Positions 41,301 through 52,109 are shown, counted from the stretch's first letter. The stretch: 64,000 nucleotides of DNA from CAWATZ01 sp963784995 (GCA_963784995.1 CAWATZ010000002.1:1736001-1800000), one strand, 5' to 3'. Program-made: numbers and translations. Notes: a model not told the origin generated them from the letters alone.

Positions 41301-41538
41301 CCTCCTTGTCGGGAACGACCCAGCGCGAATGGGCGTTGAAGACCAGCTGATTGGTGGGATGCGGATGGCGATTGATCCAGGTGACGCGCTCGAAGACCTG
41401 GGCCGCGTGGCCGGCCACGTCCAGGTTCATGGAGACGTGGTAGGTCGGCAGCCAGGGCGGGGCTGCCTGGACGGACGCGGGGCCCGCCAAAGCAGGAACG
41501 GCCAGGAGCAAAAGCCAGGCAATCCGCCGAGCCGGCAT
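38389..41538 (-). CDS. M1-type metallopeptidase fused to an outer-membrane beta-barrel-like C-terminus
   Basis: A 1049-residue exported protein. The ATG at 41538 is preferred (AAGGA eight bases upstream, and it puts ARRIAWLLLLAVPALA at the N-terminus as a signal peptide). Residues ~30-580 follow gluzincin M1 aminopeptidases: the zinc site HEICHQWWYN near residue 375 with the third ligand in MDEALATYF 18 residues on. The usual GAMEN exopeptidase motif is replaced by FGWNGNECST. From ~residue 700 the sequence becomes a series of short alternating strands rich in aromatic and Gly residues, ending in a strand with a terminal Phe (QFWFGFQQPF), as in D15/BamA-type barrels. A surface-anchored peptidase is likely. 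Confidence 0.78.
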   Translation of the reverse strand: MPARRIAWLLLLAVPALAGPASVQAAPPWLPTYHVSMNLDVAGHAAQVFERVTWINRHPHPTNQLVFNAHSRWVVPDKEVGMVAKTVELLRMKPSEAMYKERVCQIDHVYLLGTDEPKELPFRFEGETETNMIVELPGPVLPGESVTVQLELTIKLPQKQGRWGQWRGVTFLSNWLPVLAVFGEPTPPRIPPKEDPEKPKCTHDPWWQPTPFIAWHQPFFNEAGNYHVWVQLPADQKIACTGTIVESRPLEAGRVEVHIEAPTVRDFAFLCSACFEEHKGEVILEDGRPVRIHVHALPQHAYFGKEMVRYATDAIKTYSKWFGPYPWPDFTIAEAFFGWNGNECSTLVMIDERIFGMPHLGCNYVDYLVSHEICHQWWYNMVGTNGYCETWMDEALATYFSNKLIDAKLGKDANLMTYPRGFGWLPNIRRVDYRVYGMYGTIRRGENGPPCQPLAGHGHVMNLFSNCYDKGSRIVAMIEERLGPEAFLCFMKGVFVKYQFQILRVCEFQRELEAYTGKSWERFFSDWLYSKKLTDWAIQSVDVECPPTGKEPEWKLKHLFHKPEPATLDNPQGLVRVVVHLNQNCEINERTCLGFVLPGKEGYCIRVPITPEAGNYTWQDPPARFECLEGNHFRVEVLLPDEPTQVAVDPDQILVDRYPSNNYWRRPIRFRVTPLYTFLDETDLTSCYDRWNFMAGPWIYGASYNSPWFTRATMIGARVGSYRMAEWDGGGYVAYRTDFRDVVAGVDGFFDHLPDSHMQVYFNVEKRLFSFQSSYDQALRAAAYARYVFQYHSSLYLAPMNFVEAFVSYTDNFLPFATQTPPGGVRFNHASTGGLHYQVNYLTPYWDAEGGFLFDLFYQGGEADFPNNPRGMQAVASRFQTVKSLPDLTPALSGLPGFQEWSRPFWDWVATNRVAVMVYGAMGLPNNGLFFSLGGSQAFRGFDLTMRQGSAIWGTDIELRSPLATGLTWDLCDHVMGIRNIYSALFYDVGNAYVQNKPDGPIAHAVGAGIRLDVAWFGFVERSVLRFDMAKCLNENTPMQFWFGFQQPF

Positions 41539-41877
41539 GAAGGTCATCCTTGACGGGCGTTTGGGTGCCATTCCATCGAACCGTTCGGAGCAGAGAGGGG
41601 AAGAACGGCACCACCTCTTATCCAAGATCGGCAGCCAGACCGGGGAAACTGCAATGGTTCCGGTAGTCTGGTTGCTGCCAATACGACAGCCAGGGTGTCC
41701 CGAGCGTGCAATTCTGGCAGGACAGGAAACAGCCTCCTTTCCTCGTCCCTGGCCACAAGTCCAGACAAATCAATGCCTTGGACTGTTTGTCGGTTCAGGG
41801 CACGGAAGTTGCTAGGGTTGGACTGTCCATCCCAAAGTCGGCGAGAGGATAGCGTAACAGACCCTGGGAGTCAATCA
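41539..41877. other. Divergent intergenic region between the M1 peptidase and groES
   Basis: I looked for the CIRCE operator (TTAGCACTC-N9-GAGTGCTAA) that controls groE in many bacteria and found none. No other motif stands out. It carries the groESL promoter and the promoter of the leftward peptidase gene. Confidence 0.45.
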
Positions 41878-42171
41878 ATGAAGATCAAGCCACTGGGCGA
41901 CCGGATCGTGATCCGGCGTTTCGAGGCCGAGGAGAAGACCTCGGGCGGGATTTTGCTGCCGGATTCGGCCAAGAACAAACCGCAGAAGGGCAAGGTCGAG
42001 GCCGTGGGCCCGGGCCATCTGCTCAAGGACGGCACGCGCCGGCCGTTGCAAGTGAAGGTGGGGGATACAGTCCTGTTCACCAACTGGGCGGGCGACGAGT
42101 TCAAGGAAAGCCGGGGCAATGACGTCCTGCTGATGCGCGAAGAGGACGTGCTGGCGGTGCTGGAAGGGTAA
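41878..42171 (+). CDS. groES: Co-chaperonin GroES
   Basis: The 97-residue subunit closes the GroEL folding chamber. The sequence IKPLGDRIVIRRFEAEEKTS with GGILLPDSA (mobile loop and following strand), KGKVEAVGPG and GDTVLFTNWAGDEFK is diagnostic. It starts at ATG 41878. groEL follows after 122 bases holding a palindrome, an unusually wide separation for this operon. Confidence 0.97.
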   Translation: MKIKPLGDRIVIRRFEAEEKTSGGILLPDSAKNKPQKGKVEAVGPGHLLKDGTRRPLQVKVGDTVLFTNWAGDEFKESRGNDVLLMREEDVLAVLEG

Positions 42172-42177
42172 CGAAAC

Positions 42178-42243
42178 CTGTAGGGAACGCCCTCCGTGGC
42201 GTTCCGTTTGGGACCGGAACGCCACGGAGGGCGTTCCCTACAG
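42178..42243. repeat. Perfect palindrome, 28-bp arms, between groES and groEL
   Basis: CTGTAGGGAACGCCCTCC... (42178-42205) and its exact reverse complement (42216-42243) around a 10-base loop. Could act as a processing site that changes groEL/groES ratio, or as a partial terminator. Confidence 0.92.
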
Positions 42244-42293
42244 AAGTGGATCAAGATCGACAACCGATAACCGTTGCGAAAATGGGAGGAACG

Positions 42294-43923
<1,630 letters not shown>

Positions 43924-43947
43924 GCTTCCCCTCAGAAGTTGCGGCCT

Positions 43948-43990
43948 GAGGCGGCCCAGGATTTGTCCTGGGCCGCCTCCTTTGTTTTCC
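43948..43990 (+). terminator. Intrinsic terminator of the groE operon
   Basis: GAGGCGGCCCAGGA and TCCTGGGCCGCCTC form a perfect 14-bp stem with a TTTG loop, followed by CTTTGTTTT. It lies 25 bases after the groEL stop. Confidence 0.9.
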
Positions 43991-44083
43991 GCCAAAGTTG
44001 AGTCGGAAGTATTGCGGTTCTCCATCAGGTGCGTTAAGCTCGCACTTGACTGTGACGATCAGCCAAAGAGCAGGGAAGTGCTT

Positions 44084-44958
44084 ATGATCCGCCGAACGCC
44101 GCGAACGTCTGCCTTCACGCTCATTGAGCTTCTGGTCGTGATTGCCATCATCGCGATCCTGATCGGGCTCTTGCTGCCTGCCGTGCAGAAGGTCCGCGAG
44201 GCGGCGGCCCGGCGCAATGCCAGAACAACCTCAAACAGATCGGCCTGGCATTGCACAACTACCACGATGCGAACGGCAGCTTTCCGCCGGGAGGCTCGTC
44301 CACGGGCGGCGAGGGCCTCAGTTACCTGGTCTACGTCCTTCCTTACCTGGAACAGGGAGTCGTGTTCGCCCTCGCCGACGTCACCAAGGCTTACGGTGTG
44401 GCGCCCAACACGCAACTGGAAACGATCTTCGTGAAGATCTATCTCTGCCCGGACGCCATCGAACTGTTTGCCGTCAGTTTCGATCCCGCCACCGCGCGCA
44501 CCTTCAGTTACGCCGGGAACATGGGGCCCTACAACCCAGCAAACCCGGGGCAATATCAGTTCACCGCCGGCAACCAGGGCAACGATTCCCAGCAAGGGGT
44601 CCTGGGCATGGACACGCAGTACCGCCTTACGGACGTGACCGATGGCACTTCCAACACGTTCCTTGTCGGCGAGCTTTCCTGGAAGGGAGCGAACACCTAC
44701 CGGGCCTGGTCACGCGGCTGCTGGTCTCTGCCCGACGGCAACTGTCATTCCTGCAAGAACGTCGCGTGGACTCTCAACTCCACGGCCTACAACGGCTCCA
44801 ACAACTACAACGACGTCAGCATGGGGAGCAACCACACCAGCGGAGCAAACTTCGTGCTCTGCGACGGCAGCGTTCGCCTGGTCGCCACGTCCGTCACGGC
44901 GGCGATCCTGCAAGCCGTGGCCAGCCGCAACGGCGGCGAAGCCGTTTCTCTCCCCTGA
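44084..44958 (+). CDS. DUF1559 prepilin-like protein (one frameshift)
   Basis: A 291-residue planctomycete protein of the DUF1559 family, with a type IV prepilin N-terminus (AFTLIELLVVIAIIAILIGL after a short basic leader, RRTPRTSAF) followed by VQKVREAAARR, LHNYHDANGSFPPGG, the family segment YAGNMGPYN, TDVTDGTSNTFLVGE and the C-terminal H-X-D signature in FVLCDGSVRLV (C-terminal 'xGSVR' motif). One missing base at ~44217, in CGCAATGCC, restores the frame. It is exported and processed as a pseudopilin. Its role is not known. It ends immediately before a truncated DUF4058 remnant. Confidence 0.88.
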
Positions 44959-44965
44959 AGTGCTG

Positions 44966-45144
44966 CTGCTGCCACGTCGATCTCCACCCACGGGCCGAGG
45001 GTGCGCGTGTTCCTCGGCAAAGTAACCTTCGGGCAGCAGGGTCTCGTTGAGCAGGTCCGCGATTGCCCCGGCCCAGTTGACGTGGAACGATTCCCAATGC
45101 CGTCGCGGCGCCAGCGGAGCGCGGAAATGATCGAGCAGCGGCAT
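44966..45144 (-). pseudogene. DUF4058 remnant (N-terminal ~60 residues)
   Basis: Starts at ATG 45144 with PLLDHFRAPLAPRRHWESFH, then NWAGAIADLLNETLLPEGYF AEEHA, a typical DUF4058 N-terminus. One base must be skipped near 45008 to continue as RTLGPWVEIDVAAAA. The homology then ends exactly where the DUF1559 coding region stops on the other strand, so the rest of the gene is gone. Confidence 0.65.
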
Positions 45145-45419
45145 GGTCCGGCATCCTTTCAACAAATCCATGAACACATTCGGTGGAGTGAGCTACAATG
45201 GCTCATCCAGGGCACAACCGCTCCCGGATGACTTTCGGCCGACCAGCCAGGACGGCTCCTGTTATTATTCCGGGAAGACCCGGATCTGTCTACCAGGCAG
45301 CAATGGCGCTTGCCGGGATGGTCCGGGAATGGTTCCGTCCTTTCACCAGAATGATCTGGAACTGCGGCCAGGAACCTGGATGCTGCCGCGGGGATTCGTT
45401 GCAAACAAGGAGGCGGGAG

Positions 45420-46097
45420 ATGACAGAGGCGGAGTGGCGGACGTCGCTGAATTCTCAGAAAATGATCGCTGCACTGAGCGGCAAGGGCAGCGAACGACTC
45501 TGGCGATTGTTCGCGGTGGCTTGCGCTCGTCGGATTGAACACCTGATGCGGGATGATGCGAGTCGCAAAGCGCTCGAAGTCGCCACGCGCTTCGCGGATG
45601 GGACGGCGACAAGGGAGCAGTTGACGTCGGCGCGTCTCCAGGCGGAAGCAGCATTCCATCAGGCCGGCTATGAATTGTGGATCGACGAACCCCGCGCCAA
45701 TTTTTGTTGGGATGCTGGGCAGAAGGCGTTAGCTGAAGCGAAGTTGGCTGCTGAGGCGGCACTTCAATGCGTTGCCGAAGACATCGGCAACAAACCGGAT
45801 GGACAGGTCACGGTGATCGCCGCTTGCTTGCAGCTGCCCGATTTGATCCGTGAGATATTCGGCAATCCTTTCCGCTGGACCGTCGTTGATCCTGATTGGC
45901 TCTTGCGAAATGATCGTGCTGTTTTCAAGATTGCCCAAGGGATCTACCGTGATCGGGCCTTTGATCGGCTGCCGATCCTGGCTGACGCTCTGGAAGACGC
46001 CGGCTGCGACGACCACGACGTTCTTGCTCACTGCCGACAGCCAGGCGAGCACGTTCCGGGATGCTGGGCGGTGGATTCCCTGCTCGGATACCAATGA
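45420..46097 (+). CDS. Conserved hypothetical protein of a Gemmata-type repeat-rich family
   Basis: A 225-residue protein from ATG 45420 (GGAGGCGGGAG upstream). The pattern TEAEWRTSLNSQKMIAALSG, ERLWRLFAVACARRIEHLM, ALEVATRFADG, IFGNPFRWTVVDPDWL and FDRLPILADALEDAGCDDHD, then HCRQPGEHVPGCWAVDSLLG is a family I know as expanded, often in tandem, in Gemmata and relatives. No function has been assigned to it. The conserved part begins ~5 residues after the start, supporting this start. Confidence 0.75.
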   Translation: MTEAEWRTSLNSQKMIAALSGKGSERLWRLFAVACARRIEHLMRDDASRKALEVATRFADGTATREQLTSARLQAEAAFHQAGYELWIDEPRANFCWDAGQKALAEAKLAAEAALQCVAEDIGNKPDGQVTVIAACLQLPDLIREIFGNPFRWTVVDPDWLLRNDRAVFKIAQGIYRDRAFDRLPILADALEDAGCDDHDVLAHCRQPGEHVPGCWAVDSLLGYQ

Positions 46098-46215
46098 CTT
46101 GCGGCAAGAAGCCGCTCCAGCACCACAACGCCGCTGGGGCCCAGCAGGCTCGCGATGGGATCAAGAGCGGCGAGCAAGGCGAGCTGGGCATTGGCGGCAA
46201 GAAAAATGGGTGCGG

Positions 46216-47544
46216 TTATCTTTGCTCCCTGCCCAGCAGATTCAGTACTGCGAGACTCATGGTTCGCACTCCCGTCTTTATCGTCGGCTCCGGAATTGGA
46301 TAATACCGATCCGTGTGCGTTCCCGGCAGCGGCTCGCCGCCTTTCTTCGCCGCCGCGACTTTTTCCGGAGGCACCGAGCCCAGGAAGAAGTAAAACCCCG
46401 GCACTCCCTCCCGCACGAACTGGCTGAAATCCTCCCCGCCCATGCTCATCGGCCGTTCGTGAACGCGCTCCTCGCCCAGCACGTCGCGGAACAGGCCGGC
46501 CATCTTGCGCGTCAGCGCCGCATCGTTGAACAGTGCGGGAAAGTAGCCGTCGAGATCGACGCGGATCTCCGGCGTCGGGGCCCCGGCTCCCAGTGCCGCT
46601 GCCTTGACCTTGCGTTCGATCGCCTCCAGAACGTGCTTGCGCACGTCATCGCGTGTGGTCCGCACGGTCAGTTGCAGCTTAACCTCGTCGGGGATGATGT
46701 TGTGCTTGGTGCCGCCGTGGATCGAGCCGACCGTGACCACCACCGGGTCGGTCGGGTTGGTTTCCCGGCTGGCGATGGTTTGCAGGTCCAGCACCATCCG
46801 GGCGGCCAGCACGATTGGATCGATCGTGGTGTGCGGGGCGGCCCCATGTCCGCCCTTGCCCTTGACGAGGATGTCGATGGTATCGACGTTGGCCTGCAAC
46901 TGCCCGACGCGGTAATTGACGTGGCCGTGCGGATAGTTGGCGTCGCAGTGCAGGGCCAGGGCGAAATCGGGCTTGGGGAAGCGCTTGAAGAGCCCATCTT
47001 GCAGCATCAGGCGGGCCCCCTTGCCGGTCTCCTCGGCCGGCTGGCCGATCAGCATCAGCGTCCCCTTCCAGCGATCCTTGATCCCCGACAGAAGGCGAGC
47101 AACCCCAACAAGGCAGGTCATGTTGACGTCGTGACCGCAGGCGTGCATGGTGCCGACTTCCAGCCCTTCCGGGTTGCGGGTCCGCACCATGCTGGCGTAG
47201 GGGAGGTTGGTTCGCTCCACGATCGGCAGGCCGTCCATGTCGGCCCGCACCATCACCGTTGGACCAGGGCCGTTCTTCAGCACGGCCACCACACCGTGGC
47301 CGCCCACGCCGGTCGTCACATCGAAGCCTGCCTCGCGCAGCTCCTGGGCCAATCGAGCCGCCGTCTGCTCCTCTCGGCTCGACAGTTCGGCGTGTGAGTG
47401 CAGGTGCTTGTAGAGCGCATCCAGGTAGGCGTAGTCCTTGCCGACGCGCTGCTGCACGTCGGCGTCGAGCTTTTGCAGGCTGGCCGGCTCCGCGGCCGGC
47501 TGCACTGCAAGGATCGACCAGCAAACAAGCCAGGCCCCAGTCAT
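46216..47544 (-). CDS. M20D amidohydrolase/peptidase, exported
   Basis: A zinc-dependent amidohydrolase of the HipO/AmaA type. After a signal segment (WLVCWSILAVQPAA) come the metal ligands HACGHDVNM near residue 141, the catalytic Glu in QPAEETGKGARL, and CDANYPHGHVNY and the late GGEDFSQF with HTDRYYP at the C-terminus, in the order of M20D peptidases. These enzymes hydrolyse N-acyl amino acids or indole conjugates. The secreted form here probably acts on extracytoplasmic amides. Follows the Gfo/Idh gene by 15 bases on the same strand. The ATG at 47544 or 47562 are both possible starts. Confidence 0.88.
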   Translation of the reverse strand: MTGAWLVCWSILAVQPAAEPASLQKLDADVQQRVGKDYAYLDALYKHLHSHAELSSREEQTAARLAQELREAGFDVTTGVGGHGVVAVLKNGPGPTVMVRADMDGLPIVERTNLPYASMVRTRNPEGLEVGTMHACGHDVNMTCLVGVARLLSGIKDRWKGTLMLIGQPAEETGKGARLMLQDGLFKRFPKPDFALALHCDANYPHGHVNYRVGQLQANVDTIDILVKGKGGHGAAPHTTIDPIVLAARMVLDLQTIASRETNPTDPVVVTVGSIHGGTKHNIIPDEVKLQLTVRTTRDDVRKHVLEAIERKVKAAALGAGAPTPEIRVDLDGYFPALFNDAALTRKMAGLFRDVLGEERVHERPMSMGGEDFSQFVREGVPGFYFFLGSVPPEKVAAAKKGGEPLPGTHTDRYYPIPEPTIKTGVRTMSLAVLNLLGREQR

Positions 47545-47558
47545 GGCACTCTCCCGGA

Positions 47559-48877
47559 TCAAACAAACTTGGTCACGCCCGGGATCGCCACCGGCGGCGT
47601 CGGCAGCGGCAGGTCCCAGTCATAGCGAGCTGGCGACAGGTCTTGCCTGGAGTTGAAGGCCATGTCCCAGGTGATCAGCTGGCCGGTATACGCGGCCATC
47701 CGGCCCATGATCGCCAGCAGCGTGCTTTTCGCCATGTATTCGCCGTTGTTGATCGGCTTGCCCGAGCGGATGCTGGCGAACAGCTCGTCGTGTTCGGTCT
47801 GGTAGATGTTGCGTTCCGGACCGTCGTAGATCCAATCCTTGTCGGAGCGGATGACCACACCCTTGCGCTTTCTCGGAGAACTGGGCACGGCCCTTGGTCC
47901 CAATCGCATGGGCGCTCATGTCACCGAACTTGCACCCATTCTGCTGCCGGCAGTTGCTGAACAGCTTCGCCCCATTGGCGTACTCGTAGACCACCGAGAA
48001 GTGGTCGTAGATGTGCCCGAACTTGTCGGGGTCGGTACGGACCTGCCGGCCGCCCAGGCCCACCGCGCGGACCGGATACTCGTTGCGCATCGCCCAGGCG
48101 CAGACGTCGAGGAAATGAACGTGCTGCTCGACGTTGAAGTCGCCGGAGAGCCAGACGAAGTTGTACCAGTTGCGCATCTGGTACTGCATGTCGGTCCAAC
48201 CCTCCTGCCGGGCCTGGCCTTTGTTGGAGCCGCGGTAATCGTTGGCTTGCACCACCAGCACGTCGCCCACCGCCCCCTCGTGAGATGCGCTTGACCAGTT
48301 CCTGGAAACCATCGTGGTAACGCAGACAGAGGCCGGAGACGATCGACAGGTTTTTCTTCTTCGCCGCCGCGCACGTTTCCAGCACGGAGCGGACGCCGGG
48401 AGCATCGACCGCCACGGGTTTCTCGGCGAAGACGTGCTTGCCGGCCTCGACCGCCGCCTTCAGATGGATCGGCCGGAAGCCCGGCGGCGTGCAGAGCAGC
48501 ACCACGTCGCAGCAAGCAATCACCTTCTGATAGGCGTCGAAGCCGACAAAGCAGCGCTCGGGCTTGACCGCCACCTTGGCCGCGATCTTCTCGCCTTTTT
48601 TCGACAGGATGTTGAGGCTGTTCTGCAACTGGTCCTCGAAGACGTCGCCCAGAGCGTACAGCTGGACGTTCTCGTCGGCTTGCAGGGCCTGCCCCGCGGC
48701 CCCGGTCCCCCGACCGCCGCAGCCGATCAGCCCGATCTTGAGAAGGTCCGTGCCGGCCGCATGCACGTTGGAGGCCAGGGGCAGGGCGGCCAGGGCCCCG
48801 CCGATCACCGCTCCGGCGGCCAGCAGGTCGCGGCGCGAGAGATCGGTCGGGGCGGGGAGAGGAGTGTTTTCGTTCAT
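47559..48877 (-). CDS. Gfo/Idh/MocA family oxidoreductase, TAT-exported (two frameshifts)
   Basis: A 438-residue NAD(P)-dependent oxidoreductase with a twin-arginine leader (DLSRRDLLAAGAVIGGALAA) and a Rossmann motif GLIGCGGRGTG near residues 50-60, then the family's CCDVVLLCTPP and AGKHVFAEKPV. The frame breaks twice: skipping one T near 48285 (RI[S]HEGAVGDV) and one A near 47871 (SE[K]RKGVVIRS) restores a continuous protein ending PVAIPGVTKFV. The TAT leader is typical of planctomycete members acting on sugars at the cell surface. Precedes the M20D gene. DUF1080 and WD40 genes lie upstream on the same strand. Confidence 0.88.
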
Positions 48878-48887
48878 GGTTCCCTCG

Positions 48888-49700
48888 TTACTTCTTCAGC
48901 GGCCGTATTTCAAACGTGCGGAAAAACAACTCGAAGCCTTCGCACTGCAGCAGGACCTTGCCGGCCGAGGGGTAGACGTCGTAAGCCTCGTTGACCTGGG
49001 TGCCGTTGACGCTGATCGCAAGGCGTTTCCCCTCGCAGCGGCATTCCACCTTCGTCCATTCGCCCAGCGGACTTTCCACGTCATTCTTGCCGCGCGTGTC
49101 GAGAAACTCCTTGAAATCCAGGTCATGCATCGACCACCACAGCTGTCGGCCACCGGCGAAGACACGCGGCATACCGCCTTTCTTCCAGCGCGGCCGCTTA
49201 TCAGGCCCCGCAACGTCGGCGGTCAGCTGCACCGGGATCGTCTCGCCCTTCTCGTTCTTGCCGCGGATGACGATCAGGTCGCCGACGCAGCCCTGGGCCA
49301 GCTGGCACTCGATGCACGACATCCATGTCCCGTTGGCGCCGCCGTCCGGGCCGACGGCGTTGAGCAGCACGCCGGAGTTCCGCACGAACTTGCCGCCGTC
49401 GGTCTTCTTACCCCACTTGAACTCGACGACCAGGTGATAATCGCGATACTCCTTGTCCGTGGCGAGGTAGCCGAAGCCGTCTCCGGAGACGTGAATCATG
49501 CCGTCCTTGACGGAGAAGACCTTGCGTGGGTCTTCGCGCTTGGTGTCCCTCAGCCAGGGGTGGAGGCCGGACAGGTCCTTGCCGTTGAACAGCTTGATGA
49601 CCTCGGTGGGAGTGATTGGCTCGGCTTTCTTTTCCTCGGCTCGGGGTCTGAGGGCAAACAGGCCCAGCACCAGGGCGGAAAGGAGGATTGTGCGCGACAT
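48888..49700 (-). CDS. DUF1080 (3-keto-disaccharide hydrolase-type) protein
   Basis: A 270-residue secreted protein with a signal peptide and the DUF1080 fold: VIKLFNGKDLSGLHPWL near residue 33, GEWTKVECRCEG, VNGTQVNEAYD and the terminal FRTFEIRPL strand. Related concanavalin-like sandwiches hydrolyse 3-ketoglycosides. Planctomycete genomes carry many copies. AAGGAG precedes the ATG at 49700. It lies 10 bases upstream of the oxidoreductase and 13 bases after the WD40 gene, forming part of a long leftward operon. Confidence 0.88.
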   Translation of the reverse strand: MSRTILLSALVLGLFALRPRAEEKKAEPITPTEVIKLFNGKDLSGLHPWLRDTKREDPRKVFSVKDGMIHVSGDGFGYLATDKEYRDYHLVVEFKWGKKTDGGKFVRNSGVLLNAVGPDGGANGTWMSCIECQLAQGCVGDLIVIRGKNEKGETIPVQLTADVAGPDKRPRWKKGGMPRVFAGGRQLWWSMHDLDFKEFLDTRGKNDVESPLGEWTKVECRCEGKRLAISVNGTQVNEAYDVYPSAGKVLLQCEGFELFFRTFEIRPLKK

Positions 49701-49713
49701 GGAAGAAGCTCCT

Positions 49714-50826
49714 TCATCCAGCAAGCGACCATACCTGCACCGCACCGGCCATGTCGGCGGCAGCCAGCCAGCGCCCATCCGCGGAGATCGACACGGCGTG
49801 AACCCAGTCCTTGAACTGGCCGCCCCGCGCTTTGCCCAGCTCCTTGACCAGCTTGCCGCTGGCCACGTCCCAGATGCGGACCAGCGTATCCCGGCCGCTG
49901 GAAAAGAGGTGCTTGCCATCGGGGTGGAAGGCCAGGTCGGTCGCGCCGTACGCATGCCCGGGCGTCAGCTCCCGGGTCTTCTTGCCCGTGGCTGGATCGA
50001 CCAGGAACACCTTGCCGCCGCCCTGCGCATCAACCTCGCCGCCCCGACCCAGGGCCAGCACCTTGCCGTCGGGGGAGTAAGCCGCCGCAGCGATGTACGT
50101 GCCCTTGAAGACTGGCCCCAGGTCAAACTGCACCTGGCCCGTTGTTGCGTCCCAGAGCTTGACGCCATCGTGCCGGCCCTGATCGAAGACCAGGGGCACG
50201 CGCTCGGAGACGACGGCCTGCTTGTTGTCGGGCGACAGGGCCAGCGCATAGACCCAGCCGCGCGGCGTCTTCCAGCGGCGCAGCTCCTTGCCGGTCGCGC
50301 GGTCCCACACAATGACCTGGCCGCCATCGTCGCCGCTCAGCAGCAGCTTCTCGTCCCGGCTCAGTGCCATCGCCGTCACCCATTCGCGGTGTCCCGAAAG
50401 CACCTGGGCCGGCTGCTGCACGTGGAGCTTCGCCTCCATCGGCTCGGGAACCTTGCTGGCATAACGCCGGCTCTTGATCTCTTCCCGGGTCCGCTCGTTG
50501 AGTACCACCGTACCGGGTTCCTTCGCCTCCGCCTGCATGTCCCACACACGAATCGAGTGATCGTAACTGGACGAGAACAGCCAGCGGCCGTCGGCAGTCG
50601 CGACCAGCCGGGAAACGACGTTGCTGTGCCCGTCGAGGCGGCGGATCGGCCTTGGCGGCGGTCCGCCGGGCTTGTCCGGCAGGTCCCACAGCAGGATCTG
50701 TCCCAGGTTGTTGCCGGCCGCCAGCTTCCGCGTCGAGCCAAGGAAGCTGACGCTCGTCACCCAGTCGGCGTCCCAGGGCAGCGTCCAGACCAGGGTCGCC
50801 TTGTCGAAGTTGATCGCATCGGCCAT
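49714..50826 (-). CDS. WD40 repeat protein
   Basis: A 370-residue beta-propeller: seven or so WD repeats with the typical GH...A....DG..L.S...D..[IV][RK][VIL]W[DN] pattern (ILLWDLPDKP, GHSNVVSRLVATADGRWLFS, HSIRVWDMQ, GHREWVTAMALS, VIVWDRATGKELRRW, VKLWDATTGQVQFD, VRIWDVASGKLV, VQVWSLAG). No catalytic domain and no convincing signal peptide. Located between DUF1080 and DUF1501 genes, so it may scaffold products of this operon. Confidence 0.9.
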   Translation of the reverse strand: MADAINFDKATLVWTLPWDADWVTSVSFLGSTRKLAAGNNLGQILLWDLPDKPGGPPPRPIRRLDGHSNVVSRLVATADGRWLFSSSYDHSIRVWDMQAEAKEPGTVVLNERTREEIKSRRYASKVPEPMEAKLHVQQPAQVLSGHREWVTAMALSRDEKLLLSGDDGGQVIVWDRATGKELRRWKTPRGWVYALALSPDNKQAVVSERVPLVFDQGRHDGVKLWDATTGQVQFDLGPVFKGTYIAAAAYSPDGKVLALGRGGEVDAQGGGKVFLVDPATGKKTRELTPGHAYGATDLAFHPDGKHLFSSGRDTLVRIWDVASGKLVKELGKARGGQFKDWVHAVSISADGRWLAAADMAGAVQVWSLAG

Positions 50827-50836
50827 GACCGCCTCC

Positions 50837-52109
50837 TCAGCTCAGCAGCTCGCGAACCGGCTTCGACCCTTCCGGCGTGGCCCACACGGGCCGTGTGCCG
50901 ACAAAGTGCTTGGCACGGTGGTTGATCCCCAGGGCCGTGTAAATGGTGGCGAACAGGTCGCCCTCGCTGACCGGATTGTCCGTGACCTCCTTGCCGTCGC
51001 GGTCGGTGACGCCGTACGTCTGGCCCCCCTTGATGCCGCCGCCGGCCAGCACCACCGTCCATGCTCGGATGAAGTGGTCCCGGCCCGCGCGGTTGTTGAC
51101 GTACGGCGTCCGACCGACCTCGCCCATCCAGACCACCAGCGTGTCCTTCAGCAGGCCGCGCTCCTCCAGGTCGAGCAGCAACGCCGACCACGCCGGGTCA
51201 AGGACCTGCATGTTCGCCTTGTGGCAGACAAAGTTGTCGGCGTGGCTGTCGTAGTTGTCCTGGCCGATCTCGACAAAGGGCACCCCCGCCTCGACCAGCT
51301 GCCGGGCCAGCAGACAGCTGCGCCCGAAGCTGGTGTCACCGTAGCGCTCGCGGGCTTTCGGCCACTCCTTGCTGACGTCGAACACTCCCTTGGCTCGCAG
51401 CAGCCGCCAGGAGCGTTCCTTGGCCAGCCGGTGGTTCTCGAAGGGGTCGGCCTTGTGGTCCTTGCCGAACTCCTGTTCGACAAAGCGGAGCAGGTCATTG
51501 CGGCGATTCTCCGCATCGGGGGCGAGGTACGGACTGGTGAAGTACGGCAGCTGGCCGTTGCGGTCGATGCTGAATGGTTCGTACTAGCGGTCCGAGGAAC
51601 CCGGCCCCGGCGTTGCCGGTCGGACCCATGCGAACGAAGCTGGGCAGGTCGGCCTCGGGCTTGCCCAGGTACTTGGCCACCACGGCACCGATCTCGGGGT
51701 GCGGCGTCCGTTCGGACATCTTGTAGCAGGTGTGCATGTGGTAGATGCCGTCGGGGTGGTCCGGCGACTGGGTGCGCATGCTGCGGATGATCCCGAGCTT
51801 GTCGATGACCTCCGCCATCTTCGGCAGATACTCGCAGATCTGAATGCCAGCGATCCTGGTCTGCATCGGCCGGAACGGTCCACCGGTCGGCCGGCCCGGC
51901 TTCATGTCGAAGGTATCGATCTGGCTGGCCCCGCCGTTCATCCACAGCAGGATGCAGCGCTTGCCGGTCTTCTTCGTCTCGGCTGCGGCCGAGTGGGTGT
52001 GGAACAACCCGCCCCAGTTGGCGACCGCCAGGCCGCTGCCCGTCGCCAGGGCTCCCTTGAGGAAGCCGCGACGGCCAACGTGTTCCTGACGCGGACAGGG
52101 ATTGAACAT
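50837..52109 (-). CDS. DUF1501 protein, TAT-exported (one frameshift)
   Basis: A 423-residue protein of the DUF1501 family, usually paired with DUF1549/DUF1553 proteins in planctomycetes. The leader GRRGFLKGALATGSG has the twin-arginine form, followed by CILLWMNGGASQIDTFDMKP and the C-terminal HFIRAWTVVLAGGGIKGGQ and TIYTALGINH. Skipping one G near 51583 joins FLGPL to YEPFSIDRNGQLPYFTSPYL and restores one frame. Alkaline-phosphatase-like fold by family resemblance. Substrate not known. It is upstream of the WD40 gene on the same strand. Confidence 0.88.

Noticed and set aside
41539..41877. Search for a CIRCE operator upstream of groES
   Set aside because: No TTAGCACTC inverted repeat was found on either strand in this interval.
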